In this document: piece after piece, positions 25,131 through 34,883 of the stretch
Position numbering within the stretch: position 1 is the first letter of the stretch
How the letters are laid out: the number at the start of each line of letters is the position of its first letter
Assembly (NCBI RefSeq): GCF_004341375.1
Contig: NZ_SLXO01000004.1
Location: forward strand, 186,001 to 250,000
Direction: 5' to 3'
Source of the DNA: Rhodothalassium salexigens DSM 2132
GTDB taxonomy: Bacteria; Pseudomonadota; Alphaproteobacteria; Sphingomonadales; Rhodothalassiaceae
Length of the DNA stretch: 64,000 nt
The notes under the pieces: model-generated
What the model was told of the DNA's origin: nothing
Database searches by the model: none
The model's input: the letters and a program-made list of their open reading frames with translations, nothing else
Made by a program: the position numbers and the translations under genes

Positions 25131-27047
25131 ATGATTCGTAGTTCTGTTATACTTCTTTTTTCAATCCTTTTGCTTGCATTGCCGAATGGCTGTGCCCGGG
25201 CCGGCGTGGGCGAATACAACCGGTTGGCTTGCGATCCAGCCTTGGCCGGTATCAAGGATGTCCGCTGCGGTCATGTGGAGGTTCCCGTGCACCGGGCTCG
25301 CGCGTCGGGGCCGACCCTGCGGTTGCGGGTGGTGATCCTGGAGGCGGTGGCGGCGCCCGCCGGCGCGGCGACACCGGTGTTCGTGCTGAGTTCGCAGCCG
25401 GCGATGGCCGGGGGCGCGGCCATTGTGCGGCAATTGGCGGCTCATCCCGTGCGCCGCGATCGCGACATCGTGCTGATCGACCAGCGCGGGTTCGGCCTCA
25501 ACCGCGCGTCGTGCCAGGCGGAAAAGGCGCAGTTGTTCCAAGTCTTCGCCGATTCGATCTCGGCGGCCCCGTTCGAGGATGCGTTGCGCGGCATCGTTCG
25601 GCGCTGTCTCGCCCGGCTGTCCGATGTGGGGATCGACCGCCGCGCCTTGACCTATCCGGCCATGGCCGCCGATGTGGAGGCCGTGCGCCGCGCCCTGCGT
25701 ATCCCGCATATCCATCTCTGGGGGCTGGGATTTTCTGCGCGCACCGCGCTTGAGGTCATGCGCGAATACCCCGACCCTGTGTCGGCGGTGGTTCTGGATG
25801 CCGTCCAGCCGCCGGGTGCGCTGTGGATGCGCGATTGGCGGCGCAATTTTCACCGCGCCCTGGCGCGCGTCGATGCCATCTGCAATACTGAACGGTCATG
25901 TGCCAAGGCTCTTGGCAGCGCCACCGGGGCGGTCACCGACGCCAGCGCCGGCCTTGTGCACCAGCCGTTCCCGTTCACCATCGCACACGGCCCGGACGCC
26001 GAGCCCACCCGCTTCGTGCTCAACGCGCTCGGGTTTCAGTTTCTGCTGCATTATCTACCACAGAATCGTCGTCTCTTGCCCGTGTTGCCCCTGGTCGTGC
26101 GCAGCGTCAGCGAGCGCCGCGCCGAGACCATCGGGCAAATGGTCTCCCTGTCCTGGGCCAGCACCTCCATGTTGCGCCTGTCGACGGTCTACAGCATCGC
26201 CTGCGCCGACCGGGGCTTCGACGCCGCCGATCTGGCCGCCGACCACGACGCCCACCCGACCCTTTTCGCCATCGACCACATCGCCCTGTGCGAGGCGCTC
26301 GGCGTGCCGGCGCCCAAGGCAAGGCCGCCGGTGGTTTCCGACCGGCCGACGCTGCTGGTCAACGGCGCCTTCAGCAATGGCAGCCCGCCGCGCTATGGCG
26401 CGCTGGTGGCCGAAACCCTGTCCCGATCGCAAACCCTGCCCCTGGCCGACGACGGCGACGGCGCGACCGTATCGCGGCCGTGTGCGCAGGCGCGGGTGCG
26501 GGCGTTCTTTCAGAACCCGACAGTCCCGGCCGACGCGCCGTGCAGCATTGACCGGCAGCCTTTCGTCTTCGACGTGGCGTGGATGCCCCAGATCCTGTCG
26601 CTGGCCCGCGACCTGGAGGCCCAGCCGAGGCTGGTGTTGGGCGGGGCGGTCGGGCTGGCGGTTCTGCTCGTCCTGTCGGCCGTGGGCTGGCCGCTGCAGG
26701 CGCTTGCCGAGCGGCGCGCCGGGCGCTTCGACAGGGGCCGCACCGCCCGGTTCGTTATCGGCGGGTATGCGGCGCTTGCCCTGGTCGCCATGGCGGGCGT
26801 TGCCGCCGGCCTCTATCGGACCGGAACCGAGACGCCATCCTTGCTGCTGTTCGGGCTGCCTGCCGGCTATGGCCCGGTCGGCCTGTTGTGGACCGCGGTG
26901 GCGGTGGCGGCGGTGCCGATCGCCGCGCTCGTAGGTCTGGCCTGGCGGCGCCGCTGGTACCGGCTGACCGGTCGCTTGATCGCCACCGGCGTGGCGTTCG
27001 CCGGGCTCGCCCTCGCCGCCGTGGCGTTCGGCTACGGCTTTTTTTGA
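25131..27047 (+). CDS. Alpha/beta-hydrolase-fold protein with lost catalytic triad and C-terminal membrane domain
   Basis: 638 residues: signal or anchor segment 4-20 followed by Cys21 ('LPNGC', a possible but imperfect lipobox), a hydrolase domain similar to proline iminopeptidase/TAP-like enzymes (~45-480), and four C-terminal membrane segments (~500-518, 540-560, 581-603, 613-637). 'DIVLIDQRGFGLN' and the late 'PCAQARVRAFFQNP' locate the fold. The nucleophile elbow reads 'GLGFS' where relatives have GLSYG, putting Gly200 at the serine position; the Asp position reads Ser414 ('GAFSNGSPP' for G-x-x-D-x-x-T-P-P); the His position reads Asp442. It is probably a non-catalytic, membrane-anchored periplasmic protein. 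The first ~50 bases are unusually T-rich. Confidence 0.72.
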   Translation: MIRSSVILLFSILLLALPNGCARAGVGEYNRLACDPALAGIKDVRCGHVEVPVHRARASGPTLRLRVVILEAVAAPAGAATPVFVLSSQPAMAGGAAIVRQLAAHPVRRDRDIVLIDQRGFGLNRASCQAEKAQLFQVFADSISAAPFEDALRGIVRRCLARLSDVGIDRRALTYPAMAADVEAVRRALRIPHIHLWGLGFSARTALEVMREYPDPVSAVVLDAVQPPGALWMRDWRRNFHRALARVDAICNTERSCAKALGSATGAVTDASAGLVHQPFPFTIAHGPDAEPTRFVLNALGFQFLLHYLPQNRRLLPVLPLVVRSVSERRAETIGQMVSLSWASTSMLRLSTVYSIACADRGFDAADLAADHDAHPTLFAIDHIALCEALGVPAPKARPPVVSDRPTLLVNGAFSNGSPPRYGALVAETLSRSQTLPLADDGDGATVSRPCAQARVRAFFQNPTVPADAPCSIDRQPFVFDVAWMPQILSLARDLEAQPRLVLGGAVGLAVLLVLSAVGWPLQALAERRAGRFDRGRTARFVIGGYAALALVAMAGVAAGLYRTGTETPSLLLFGLPAGYGPVGLLWTAVAVAAVPIAALVGLAWRRRWYRLTGRLIATGVAFAGLALAAVAFGYGFF

Positions 27048-27231
27048 TTCTGTGGGCGTCGGGTCTCGGCTAGCCGGCGCCGCACAAGGCCGCCAGACCG
27101 GTGCGTCAGGTCGGTACGCGATGGCGCCGCATTTCAAATGGGTCTGAGTCGCGGCGCTTGGCGTTGCTTTCTTATCCCCCAGTGCCGACCCGGCGCGCAT
27201 GGTTGCGCGTCTCTCGGCTTGCCCCTTGACG

Positions 27232-27241
27232 TTTACGTAAA
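27232..27241. promoter_or_regulatory. TTTACGTAAA palindrome with overlapping TTGAC, MerR-type operator
   Basis: A perfect 10-base palindrome lies 41 bases before the merR-family ATG, with a -35-like TTGAC at 27226-27230 just upstream. LiuR/AtuR-type MerR regulators of fatty-acid and branched-chain catabolism use very similar (T)TTACGTAAA operators. That supports autoregulation and control of the downstream beta-oxidation genes by the adjacent regulator. Confidence 0.6.
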
Positions 27242-27282
27242 GGGCAAGTAGCCCTCGAAGCAGAGGGAGAGGATTGCATCGC

Positions 27283-27903
27283 ATGAGCGACACCACGCGC
27301 CCGGCGCGGAACGGTGCCGCCGACGCGACCGACCGGACACCGGCGGGCCGCGAGCGGACCTATTCGATCGCCGATCTGGCGGCGGCCTTTGGGGTCACCC
27401 ATCGGACCATCCGCTATTACGAGGATCACGGCCTGCTCAGCCCGCGCCGCGAGGGGCAGGTGCGCGTCTATTCGGCCACCGATCGGGCGCGCCTGTCGTG
27501 GATTCTGCGCGGCAAGCGGGTCGGCTTTTCGCTGGCCGAGATCGCCGAGCTTCTCGACCTCTACAGCTATGACCGCGACCGCACCGCCCAGCGCCGGCGC
27601 ACGCTCGAAAAATGCCGCGAGCGCATCGCCGCCCTGACCCGTCAGCGCGACGATATCGATAAGACCCTCGGCGAACTGACCGCCTTTTGTGCGTTGGTGG
27701 ACTCGGTGCTCGCCGACCCCAGCGTCGAGGCCGAGGCGCGGGCGCGGTTCCAGGCGGCGGTCGGCGGCGGCATCGTCGTGCGCCCGTGCGACGACGCCAC
27801 GGCGGCGACCGCGTCCCCGTCCCAAGACCCGCCTGTCCAGGCCCCAGAGCCCGTGTCCGGATCGTCCGCCGAGGCCGATCCGTCCCCCGACCCCGAAAGG
27901 TGA
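27283..27903 (+). CDS. MerR-family regulator of the adjacent beta-oxidation genes (LiuR-like)
   Basis: 206-residue regulator. The MerR winged helix covers residues ~26-95 ('YSIADLAAAFGVTHRTIRYYEDHGLL', cited here only in part: 'VTHRTIRYYEDHGLL', 'RGKRVGFSLAEIAELLDLY'). A coiled-coil dimerisation helix follows ('RRRTLEKCRERIAALTRQ') and the C-terminal ~50 residues are Ala/Pro/Ser-rich. No metal-binding cysteine cluster is present, fitting the acyl-CoA-responsive LiuR/AtuR group. ATG 27283 is preceded by GGGAGAGGA; it precedes the acyl-CoA dehydrogenase gene by 16 bases. Confidence 0.85.
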   Translation: MSDTTRPARNGAADATDRTPAGRERTYSIADLAAAFGVTHRTIRYYEDHGLLSPRREGQVRVYSATDRARLSWILRGKRVGFSLAEIAELLDLYSYDRDRTAQRRRTLEKCRERIAALTRQRDDIDKTLGELTAFCALVDSVLADPSVEAEARARFQAAVGGGIVVRPCDDATAATASPSQDPPVQAPEPVSGSSAEADPSPDPER

Positions 27904-27919
27904 GAAAGGATCGCGTGCC

Positions 27920-29713
27920 ATGCCCACGTATCGCGCACCGGTAAAGGACATGACCTTCCTGCTGCACGATGTGTTGCAGATCGACCGTTATTCGAACCTG
28001 CCCGGCTTCGCCGAGGCGACGCCCGACACCGTCACCGCCATCCTCGACGAGGCGGCCAAGTTCTGCGAGGGCGTGCTCCAGCCGCTCAACCAGTCGGGCG
28101 ACGCCGAGGGCTGCACCCGCCACGACGACGGCTCGGTGACCACGCCCACGGGCTTCAAGGCGGCCTATGACCGCTATGTGGAACTGGGCTTCGGCGGCCT
28201 GACCCAGGACCCCGACTATGGCGGCCAGGGCCTGCCCCATGTGCTCGGCTTCGCGTTCGAGGAGATGATGATCTCGGCCAACATGGCCTTCGCCATGTAT
28301 CCGGGCCTGACCGCCGGCGCCATCGCCTGCCTGAGCGCCACCGGCTCGGACGAGCAAAAGCGCGCCTATGTGCCCAAGATGGTCGAGGGCACCTGGACCG
28401 GTACCATGAACCTGACCGAGCCCCATTGCGGCACCGATCTGGGCATGATCCGCACCAAGGCCGAGCCGCAGGACGATGGCAGCTACAAGATCTCGGGCCA
28501 GAAGATCTATATCTCGGCCGGCGAACACGATCTGAGCGAGAATATCGTCCATCTGGTGCTCGCCAAACTGCCCGACGCGCCCGAGGGCACCCGCGGCATC
28601 TCGCTGTTCGTGGTGCCCAAGTTCATCCTCGACGACGCCGGCGAGCCGGGCGAGCGCAACGCGGTCAGCTGCGGCTCGATCGAGCACAAGATGGGCATCC
28701 ACGGCAACGCCACCTGCGTGCTCAACTATGACGGCGCCAAGGGCTGGCTGGTGGGCGAGCCGCACAAGGGCTTGAAGGCCATGTTCATCATGATGAACGC
28801 GGCGCGTCTCGGCGTCGGCCTGCAAGGCATCGCGCTGTCGGAGGTGGCCTATCAGAACGCCGCCGACTATGCCCGCGACCGCATCCAGGGCCGGTCGTTG
28901 AGCGGCGCCAAGGACCCCGACGCCAAGGCCGATCCGATCATCGTCCACCCCGATGTGCGGCGCATGTTGATGGACGCCCGGGCGTTCAACGAAGGCGCGC
29001 GCGCGGTGGCGCTGTGGGGCGGTCTGTTGGTCGACCTGGCCGAGAAGGCCCAGTCCGAGGAGGAGCGCCAGGAGGCCGACGACCTGATCAGCCTGCTGAC
29101 TCCGGTGATCAAGGGCGTGTTCACCGACCGCGGCTTCGAGTGCGCCACCCAGGCCCAGCAGGTGTTCGGCGGTGCCGGCTATATCCGCGAATACGGCATG
29201 GAACAGTTCGTCCGCGACGCCCGCATCGCGATGATCTACGAGGGCACCAACGGCGTCCAGGCGCTCGACCTGGTGGGCCGCAAGCTGGCCAAGGACAATG
29301 GCCGGGCGGTGCGCGCCTATTTCAAGCTGGTCGAGGATTTCTGCGCCGACCATAAGGACGACGCCGAGATGGCCGAGTTCACCGCACCGCTCCAGGCCGC
29401 GCTCGGCGACCTGCAGGCGTGCACCATGTGGCTGATGCAGAACGCCATGAAGGCGCCCGACAATGCCGGCGCCGCGTCGACCCCCTATATGCACCTGATG
29501 GGCCTGGTGGTCATGGGGCACATGTGGGCCAAGATGGCCAAGGTGGCGCTGACCCGGCTTGACGAGGGCAGCGGCGACATGGCGTTCCACGAGAACAAGC
29601 TGATCACCGCGCGCTACTTCGCCAAGCACATGCTGCCCGAGACCGGCGGCCTGCGCGCCAAGGTGGAGGCCGGCGCCGACCCGGTGATGGCGCTCGCCGC
29701 CGACGCCTTCTAA
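27920..29713 (+). CDS. Acyl-CoA dehydrogenase with extended C-terminal domain
   Basis: 597-residue FAD enzyme of the long acyl-CoA dehydrogenase type (FadE-like/DmdC-like, with N-terminal and C-terminal extension domains). The catalytic base is the Glu of '[12 protein letters not shown]'; '[13 protein letters not shown]' and '[11 protein letters not shown]' are typical of the FAD/substrate site. It catalyses the first oxidation of beta-oxidation. Which acyl chain it uses cannot be told. It follows the MerR regulator and is upstream of the thiolase by 97 bases, in a likely operon. Confidence 0.92.
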   Translation: MPTYRAPVKDMTFLLHDVLQIDRYSNLPGFAEATPDTVTAILDEAAKFCEGVLQPLNQSGDAEGCTRHDDGSVTTPTGFKAAYDRYVELGFGGLTQDPDYGGQGLPHVLGFAFEEMMISANMAFAMYPGLTAGAIACLSATGSDEQKRAYVPKMVEGTWTGTMNLTEPHCGTDLGMIRTKAEPQDDGSYKISGQKIYISAGEHDLSENIVHLVLAKLPDAPEGTRGISLFVVPKFILDDAGEPGERNAVSCGSIEHKMGIHGNATCVLNYDGAKGWLVGEPHKGLKAMFIMMNAARLGVGLQGIALSEVAYQNAADYARDRIQGRSLSGAKDPDAKADPIIVHPDVRRMLMDARAFNEGARAVALWGGLLVDLAEKAQSEEERQEADDLISLLTPVIKGVFTDRGFECATQAQQVFGGAGYIREYGMEQFVRDARIAMIYEGTNGVQALDLVGRKLAKDNGRAVRAYFKLVEDFCADHKDDAEMAEFTAPLQAALGDLQACTMWLMQNAMKAPDNAGAASTPYMHLMGLVVMGHMWAKMAKVALTRLDEGSGDMAFHENKLITARYFAKHMLPETGGLRAKVEAGADPVMALAADAF

Positions 29714-29810
29714 GGCGCGGCAAGGCCCAGGCCCGCAAACCGGGCCCAACGATGTTGCGATCCGGGGACCGCTCCCGGGTCGCCCGCCAATAGGGAAAGG
29801 ATCGCCGATC

Positions 29811-31022
29811 ATGACCGATGTGTTCGTATACGACGCCGTGCGCAGCCCGCGCGGCAAGGGCCGCCCCGACGGCAAGCTGCACGAGATCACCCCGACCGAT
29901 CTGGCCGCCCAGGTGCTCGCCGGGGTCCGGACGCGCAACCATCTGCCCGAGAACAGCGTCGACGATGTCTATCTCGGCTGCGTCGCCCCGGTGGGCGAGC
30001 AGGGCGCCGATGTGGCGCGTACCGCCGTCCTCGCCTCGGGGATCGGCCAGGAGACCGGCGGCGTGCAGATGAACCGCTTCTGCGCCTCGGGCCTCGAAGC
30101 CATCAACACCGCCACCGGTCACATCGCCGCCGGCGCTGCCGACCTGGTGATCGGCGGCGGGGTCGAGCATATGTCGCGGGTGCCCATGGGCGCCGACGGC
30201 GGCGCCTGGCCCAGCGACCCGGCACAAGCGATCCCCAGCTATTTCGTGCCCCAAGGCATCTCCGCCGACCTGATCGCCACCAAATACGGCTTCAGCCGCG
30301 ACGATGTGGACGCCTATGCGGTCGAAAGCCAGAAGCGCGCCAAGGCGGCCTGGGACGACCGCCGGTTTGCCGGCTCGATCCTGCCGATCCGCGACGTGAT
30401 CGGCGAGCCGGTGCTCGACCATGACGAACATATGCGGCCCGAGACCGACATGCAGTCGCTCGCCGCGCTCAAGCCCAGCTTCGCCGGTCTGGGCGAGCAG
30501 ATGCCCGGCTTCGACAAGGTGGCGATCCAGCGCTACCCCGAGATCGAGAAGATCAACCATGTCCACCATGCCGGCAATTCTTCCGGCATCGTCGACGGCT
30601 CGGCGGCGGTGCTGCTTGGCAACCGCGACGCCGGCGCCAAGTACGACCTCAAGCCGCGTGCGCGCATCAAGGCGTTCGCGTCGGTGGGCTCGGAGCCGAC
30701 GATCATGCTCACCGGCCCCGAATTCGCCGCCAACAAGGCGCTCAGCCGCGCCGGCATGACCAAGGACGATATCGACGTCTGGGAACTCAACGAGGCGTTC
30801 GCCTCGGTGGTGCTGCGCTTCATGCAGGCGCTCGACATCGACCATGGCGACATCAACGTCAATGGCGGCGCCATCGCCATGGGCCATCCGCTCGGCGCCA
30901 CCGGCGCGATGATCTTCGGCACCGTGCTCGACGAGTTGGAGCGGTCGGGCAAGGGCACCGCGCTCGTCACCCTGTGCATCGGCGCCGGCATGGGCACGGC
31001 GACTATCATCGAACGCGTGTGA
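29811..31022 (+). CDS. fadA: Acetyl-CoA C-acyltransferase (thiolase)
   Basis: 403-residue thiolase. Catalytic residues are visible: nucleophile Cys91 in '[10 protein letters not shown]', His359 in '[11 protein letters not shown]' and Cys389 in 'LCIGAGMG'. It cleaves 3-ketoacyl-CoA to acetyl-CoA and a shortened acyl-CoA. It sits between the acyl-CoA dehydrogenase and the multifunctional enzyme, as expected of a degradative FadA-type thiolase. A GGAAAGGA ribosome binding site precedes the ATG. Confidence 0.93.
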   Translation: MTDVFVYDAVRSPRGKGRPDGKLHEITPTDLAAQVLAGVRTRNHLPENSVDDVYLGCVAPVGEQGADVARTAVLASGIGQETGGVQMNRFCASGLEAINTATGHIAAGAADLVIGGGVEHMSRVPMGADGGAWPSDPAQAIPSYFVPQGISADLIATKYGFSRDDVDAYAVESQKRAKAAWDDRRFAGSILPIRDVIGEPVLDHDEHMRPETDMQSLAALKPSFAGLGEQMPGFDKVAIQRYPEIEKINHVHHAGNSSGIVDGSAAVLLGNRDAGAKYDLKPRARIKAFASVGSEPTIMLTGPEFAANKALSRAGMTKDDIDVWELNEAFASVVLRFMQALDIDHGDINVNGGAIAMGHPLGATGAMIFGTVLDELERSGKGTALVTLCIGAGMGTATIIERV

Positions 31023-31116
31023 TCGAGGCCCGCCGGTCGGCCGTGCGGTGCCTTGATGGCCCGCCGGGCGACCGGGTTTGTGCCCGACCCCGCGAGACCT
31101 TTGGGAGGACCACTCC

Positions 31117-33324
31117 ATGACCGAGACCATCCGTTTTGATGTCGACGCCGACGGTATCGCCGTCCTGACCATCGACCTGCCCGACCAATCCATGAACGTG
31201 ATCGACGCACGCCTGGGCGACGACCTGGCCCGCGCCGTCGACCGGGTGATCACCGACGACGCCATCGTCGGCGCGGTGATCATCTCGGGCAAGAAGGACT
31301 TCATGGCCGGCGCCGACCTGCGCATGTTGCAGGATCTGTCGCGCGAGGCGCCGTCGATGCGCGCCGGGGACGTCTATGAGCGCAACGTGTCGCTCAACCT
31401 GTTGCTGCGCAAGCTGGAGACCGGCGGCCACGACGCCAAGGCGATGCTCAAGCAGGGCGCTAAGGCGAAGCCGTTCGTGGCTGCGGTCGCCGGCCGGGCG
31501 CTCGGCGGCGGCTTCGAAATCCCGCTCGCCTGCCACTTCCGGGTGTGCACGCCCGACGCCCAGTTCGGCCTGCCCGAGGTGATGGTGGGGCTGTTGCCGG
31601 GGGCCGGCGGCACCCAGCGCCTGCCGCGCCTGATCGGCCTGCAGGCGGCGCTTCAGTATCTGACCACCGGCAAGACCATCAAGGCGCAGGAAGCCAAGGG
31701 CTTCGGCATCGTCGCCGAGGTCGTCGAGCCCGATCAGTTGCTCGCCAAGGCCAAGGAGATCGTCAAGGCCAACCCCAAGGTGGTCGCGCCCTGGGACCAG
31801 AAGGGCTTCAAGTATCCCGGCGGCGGCGGCGCCATGCACCCCAAGGCGGTGGAGACCTTCATCGGCGCCAACGCCATGGCGCGCGGCCAGTCCTGGGGCA
31901 ATTATCCCGCCGTCGACGCGATTTTGAGCTGCGTCTATGAAGGCTCGATCGTGCCCATGGACACCGCCGTGCGGCTGGAGAGCAAGTATTTCACCAAGCT
32001 GATCCAGGGGCCGGTGGCCGGCAACATGATCCGCACCCTGTTCGTCAACAAGCAGGCGGCCGAAAAGGGCATGAACCGCCCGGCGGAGGTGGAAAAGGCG
32101 CCGATCCAGAAGCTCGGCATGTTGGGCGCGGGGCTGATGGGCGCCGGCATCGCCTATGTGTCGGCCAAGGCCGGCATGGAGGTGGTGCTGCTGGACCGCG
32201 AGCAGGCCGCCGCCGACAAGGGCAAGGCCTATTCCGAGCGGCTGGTGGAAAAGGACGTCAAGAAGCGCCGCACCACCCAGGACAAGGGCCAGGCGCTGCT
32301 GGACCGCATCCACCCGACCACCGACTATAACGACCTCAAGGGCTGCGACCTGATCATCGAGGCGGTGTTCGAAAACCGCGAGATCAAGGCCGAGGTCACC
32401 AAGGCGGCGGAAGCGGTGGTCGGCCCCGACACCATCTTCGGCACCAACACCTCGACCCTGCCGATCACCAGCCTGGCCGAGGCGTGGAGCCGGCCTGAGA
32501 ACTTCATCGGCATCCACTTCTTCTCGCCGGTCGAGAAGATGATGCTGGTCGAGATCATCAAGGGCGAGAAGACCGGCGACAAGGCGATCGCCAAGGCGCT
32601 CGACTACACCCAGGCGATCCGCAAGACGCCCATCGTGGTCAATGACAGCCGCGGCTTCTACACCTCGCGTTGTGTCGGCGTCTATATCATGGAAGGCTTC
32701 GGCATGTTGGAGGCGGGCGTCGCCCCGGCGCTGATCGAGAATTGCGGGCGCCAGGCGGGCTTCCCCATGGGGCCGCTCGAACTGGGCGACGAGGTGGCCA
32801 TCGACCTGTCGGTCAAGATCATGCGTCAGACCATGGCCGATCTGGGCGACGCCTATGTGGCGAGCCCCGGCGACGCGGTGGCGATCCGCATGGTCGAGGA
32901 TCTGGGCCGGTTCGGCGCCAAGAACGACAAGGGCTTCTACGACTATCAGGACCACCGCAAGACCGGCCTGTGGCCCGGCCTGGCCGACGCCTTCCCGGTC
33001 GCCGGCGACCAACCGTCGGCCGAGGACGTGCGCCATCGCCTGTTGTTCTCGCAGGTGGTCGAATGCGCCCGCTGCTTCGAGGAGGGGATCTTGGAAAACC
33101 CCATCGACGGCGACCTGGGCGCCATCTTCGGCTGGGGCTTCCCGCCCTTTACCGGCGGGCCGTTCAGCTTCCTCGACACCTACGGCATCGCCCGCTTCGT
33201 CGAGGACGCCGACGCGCTTGCGGCGCGCTTCGGCGACCGGTTCACGCCGCCCAAGCTGCTGCGCGATATGGCGGCGGCCGGGCGCACCTTCTATGGCGAC
33301 ATGGAACAGCGCGCTGCTGCCTGA
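31117..33324 (+). CDS. fadJ: Multifunctional enoyl-CoA hydratase/3-hydroxyacyl-CoA dehydrogenase (FadB/FadJ-like)
   Basis: 735-residue fusion enzyme. An N-terminal crotonase domain (1-~190) has '[10 protein letters not shown]', '[15 protein letters not shown]' and '[19 protein letters not shown]'. The 3-hydroxyacyl-CoA dehydrogenase follows with NAD-binding '[15 protein letters not shown]' near residue 330 and '[16 protein letters not shown]'. The C-terminal helical domains end with '[16 protein letters not shown]'. ATG 31117 follows a GGGAGGA site. It completes the beta-oxidation set with the two upstream enzymes. Confidence 0.93.
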   Translation: MTETIRFDVDADGIAVLTIDLPDQSMNVIDARLGDDLARAVDRVITDDAIVGAVIISGKKDFMAGADLRMLQDLSREAPSMRAGDVYERNVSLNLLLRKLETGGHDAKAMLKQGAKAKPFVAAVAGRALGGGFEIPLACHFRVCTPDAQFGLPEVMVGLLPGAGGTQRLPRLIGLQAALQYLTTGKTIKAQEAKGFGIVAEVVEPDQLLAKAKEIVKANPKVVAPWDQKGFKYPGGGGAMHPKAVETFIGANAMARGQSWGNYPAVDAILSCVYEGSIVPMDTAVRLESKYFTKLIQGPVAGNMIRTLFVNKQAAEKGMNRPAEVEKAPIQKLGMLGAGLMGAGIAYVSAKAGMEVVLLDREQAAADKGKAYSERLVEKDVKKRRTTQDKGQALLDRIHPTTDYNDLKGCDLIIEAVFENREIKAEVTKAAEAVVGPDTIFGTNTSTLPITSLAEAWSRPENFIGIHFFSPVEKMMLVEIIKGEKTGDKAIAKALDYTQAIRKTPIVVNDSRGFYTSRCVGVYIMEGFGMLEAGVAPALIENCGRQAGFPMGPLELGDEVAIDLSVKIMRQTMADLGDAYVASPGDAVAIRMVEDLGRFGAKNDKGFYDYQDHRKTGLWPGLADAFPVAGDQPSAEDVRHRLLFSQVVECARCFEEGILENPIDGDLGAIFGWGFPPFTGGPFSFLDTYGIARFVEDADALAARFGDRFTPPKLLRDMAAAGRTFYGDMEQRAAA

Positions 33325-33355
33325 CCCGACCGGTCGAGGCGCTGATAAGCATCGC

Positions 33356-33393
33356 GGCCACGCAAGGGACCAGCCCCTTGCGTGGCCGTTTTA
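33356..33393 (+). terminator. Rho-independent terminator of the beta-oxidation operon
   Basis: A perfect 13-bp stem (GGCCACGCAAGGG with its complement at 33375-33387), 6-base loop and a GTTTTA tail lie 31 bases past the fadJ-like stop. The opposite-strand glycosyltransferase gene converges on it. Confidence 0.85.
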
Positions 33394-33443
33394 TGCGCCG
33401 GCGCGTCGTTTTGGCTGTCGCGTCTTCGGGCGTCGCGGGGGGA

Positions 33444-34268
33444 TCAGGGGGCCGGGTCGCCTTCCCAGTCCCGGCTGCGCAGGTTGATGTTGTACATGGT
33501 GCGCTTTTCGAAGCGCGGGCGCAGGAAGCGATAGAAGAACCAGTCCTTGGTGAAGCCGGGCGAGAAATTGTACAGCAAGCGCTCGCCGAGCGACCAGTCG
33601 ACCCGGCTGCGGTCCTTGCGCCGGTCCGACGTCAGGCACCAAAAATTGCCGCTATAGACGATCCGGCCGTGGCGGCGCACCCGGTTGACCACCTCATGGT
33701 CGGCGACCATGAACGGCCACAGATCGACCGAATATCCCCCCGCAGCGCGCAGGCGGCCCATATGGAAGCACTGGCCATAGCCGCCGGTGTGGCCCTGGTT
33801 GCGCAATAGCCGGCCGGCGATGGCGCCCTTGAGCCGCACCAGCCGCGCGCGCAGCGGCGACGAGCCGCGATAGACGCCGAGCGCGAACACCGCCGCGGCG
33901 TCCGGGTGGGCGTCGAAGCCGGCGCCGGCGCGCGCCAGATAGTCGACCGGATAGAGCGTGTCGGCGTCGCACAGCGCCACATAGGCCGTGGTCACCTGGG
34001 CGATGCCGGTTTCCAGCGCATAAAGGCGGCCCTGGCGCGGTTCGGGCACGACCCGCACGTCAAGGCCCGGATGCTCGGCGGCGAACCTTGCCACCACCTC
34101 GGCGGTGCCGTCGGTCGAGGCGTTGTCGACCACCACGATCGACGGCGTGCCGATGCTTTGGGCGGCCAGGGTGTCGAGCGTGCGGGCGATGAACCGGGCT
34201 TCGTTGAACGCCGGGATGACCACGGTCCAGCGTTCGGGCGTGGCGGCGGTTTGTTGCTTGTCCGTCAA
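33444..34268 (-). CDS. Family 2 glycosyltransferase
   Basis: 274-residue GT-A fold enzyme: 'WTVVIPAFNEARFIARTLD', 'IVVVDNASTDGT', and the metal-binding DxD-like 'LCDADTLYP'. The acceptor side has 'GGYGQCFHMG' and 'VADHEVVNRV'. It transfers a sugar to an unknown acceptor, perhaps an envelope polysaccharide. The TTG at 34268 is taken as start because a GAGGAG ribosome binding site lies 6-7 bases upstream and no ATG is well placed. A decayed paralogue lies immediately upstream in the same direction. Confidence 0.82.
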   Translation of the reverse strand: MTDKQQTAATPERWTVVIPAFNEARFIARTLDTLAAQSIGTPSIVVVDNASTDGTAEVVARFAAEHPGLDVRVVPEPRQGRLYALETGIAQVTTAYVALCDADTLYPVDYLARAGAGFDAHPDAAAVFALGVYRGSSPLRARLVRLKGAIAGRLLRNQGHTGGYGQCFHMGRLRAAGGYSVDLWPFMVADHEVVNRVRRHGRIVYSGNFWCLTSDRRKDRSRVDWSLGERLLYNFSPGFTKDWFFYRFLRPRFEKRTMYNINLRSRDWEGDPAP

Positions 34269-34371
34269 GGGGCTCTCCTCATTAGACCGGGATAAGAGCC
34301 CATCGGCTTGTCCTCTGTCCAGGGGGGTACTTTGGGTTCCTGTCAAAATGCTCGCCGTCCCGGTCTTCGGG

Positions 34372-34640
34372 GTGGCTTACCCAATCGCGGCGTCTAAGAT
34401 TAATGTCATTGCACTGGCGACGGGCAAATCTTTGTGCCAGGAACGTATAGAAAAACCAGTCTTTCGACCGTCTTGGCGAGAAATAGTAGATCGCCGCTCA
34501 ACCAGCGTCCAGCGCACGCTGCGTCGGTTCGCTCGCCGATCCGACGCCTGGCACCACAGATGCCACGGATAAATCGCCCGGCCCTGTTTCAGCACCCGAC
34601 GCGCCAGGTCCGGCGAGCCGTCATCCACCAGGACCAACAC
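34372..34640 (-). pseudogene. Frameshifted remnant of a second family 2 glycosyltransferase (C-terminal part)
   Basis: Read on the minus strand, one frame gives 'RRVLKQGRAIYPWHLWCQASDRR', shown here in part as 'GRAIYPWHLWCQASDRR', which matches 'GRIVYSGNFWCLTSDRR' of the neighbouring glycosyltransferase. After a single-base shift another frame gives 'YYFSP', 'SKDWFFYTFLAQRF' and 'NDINLRRRDW', matching 'YNFSP', 'TKDWFFYRFLRPRF' and 'YNINLRSRDW'. The N-terminal two thirds are missing. It is the relic of a tandem duplicate and its G+C is lower than its surroundings. The rest of the gap 34269-34883 shows no gene. Confidence 0.75.
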
Positions 34641-34883
34641 GAACGGCCGAAGCGCGGCCGGTCGGTCGGTGCGACGGGGGCTGCCAGGCCGGCGGCTTCG
34701 GTGTCTGTGGGGATCATCTGCGCTACTCTGCGGGGATGCCCTGCGGGCTTTGTGCCTCAAATAGGTTGCGGTGCGGGGGTGGTAAAGGCCCGCAGTGTCG
34801 CGATCGTGACGATTGCGGCGGCCGGGCCGGTACAGTAAGGCAGGGCGCGGCACATCCGAGGCGACGGAGGCGGCGGCACGGCC

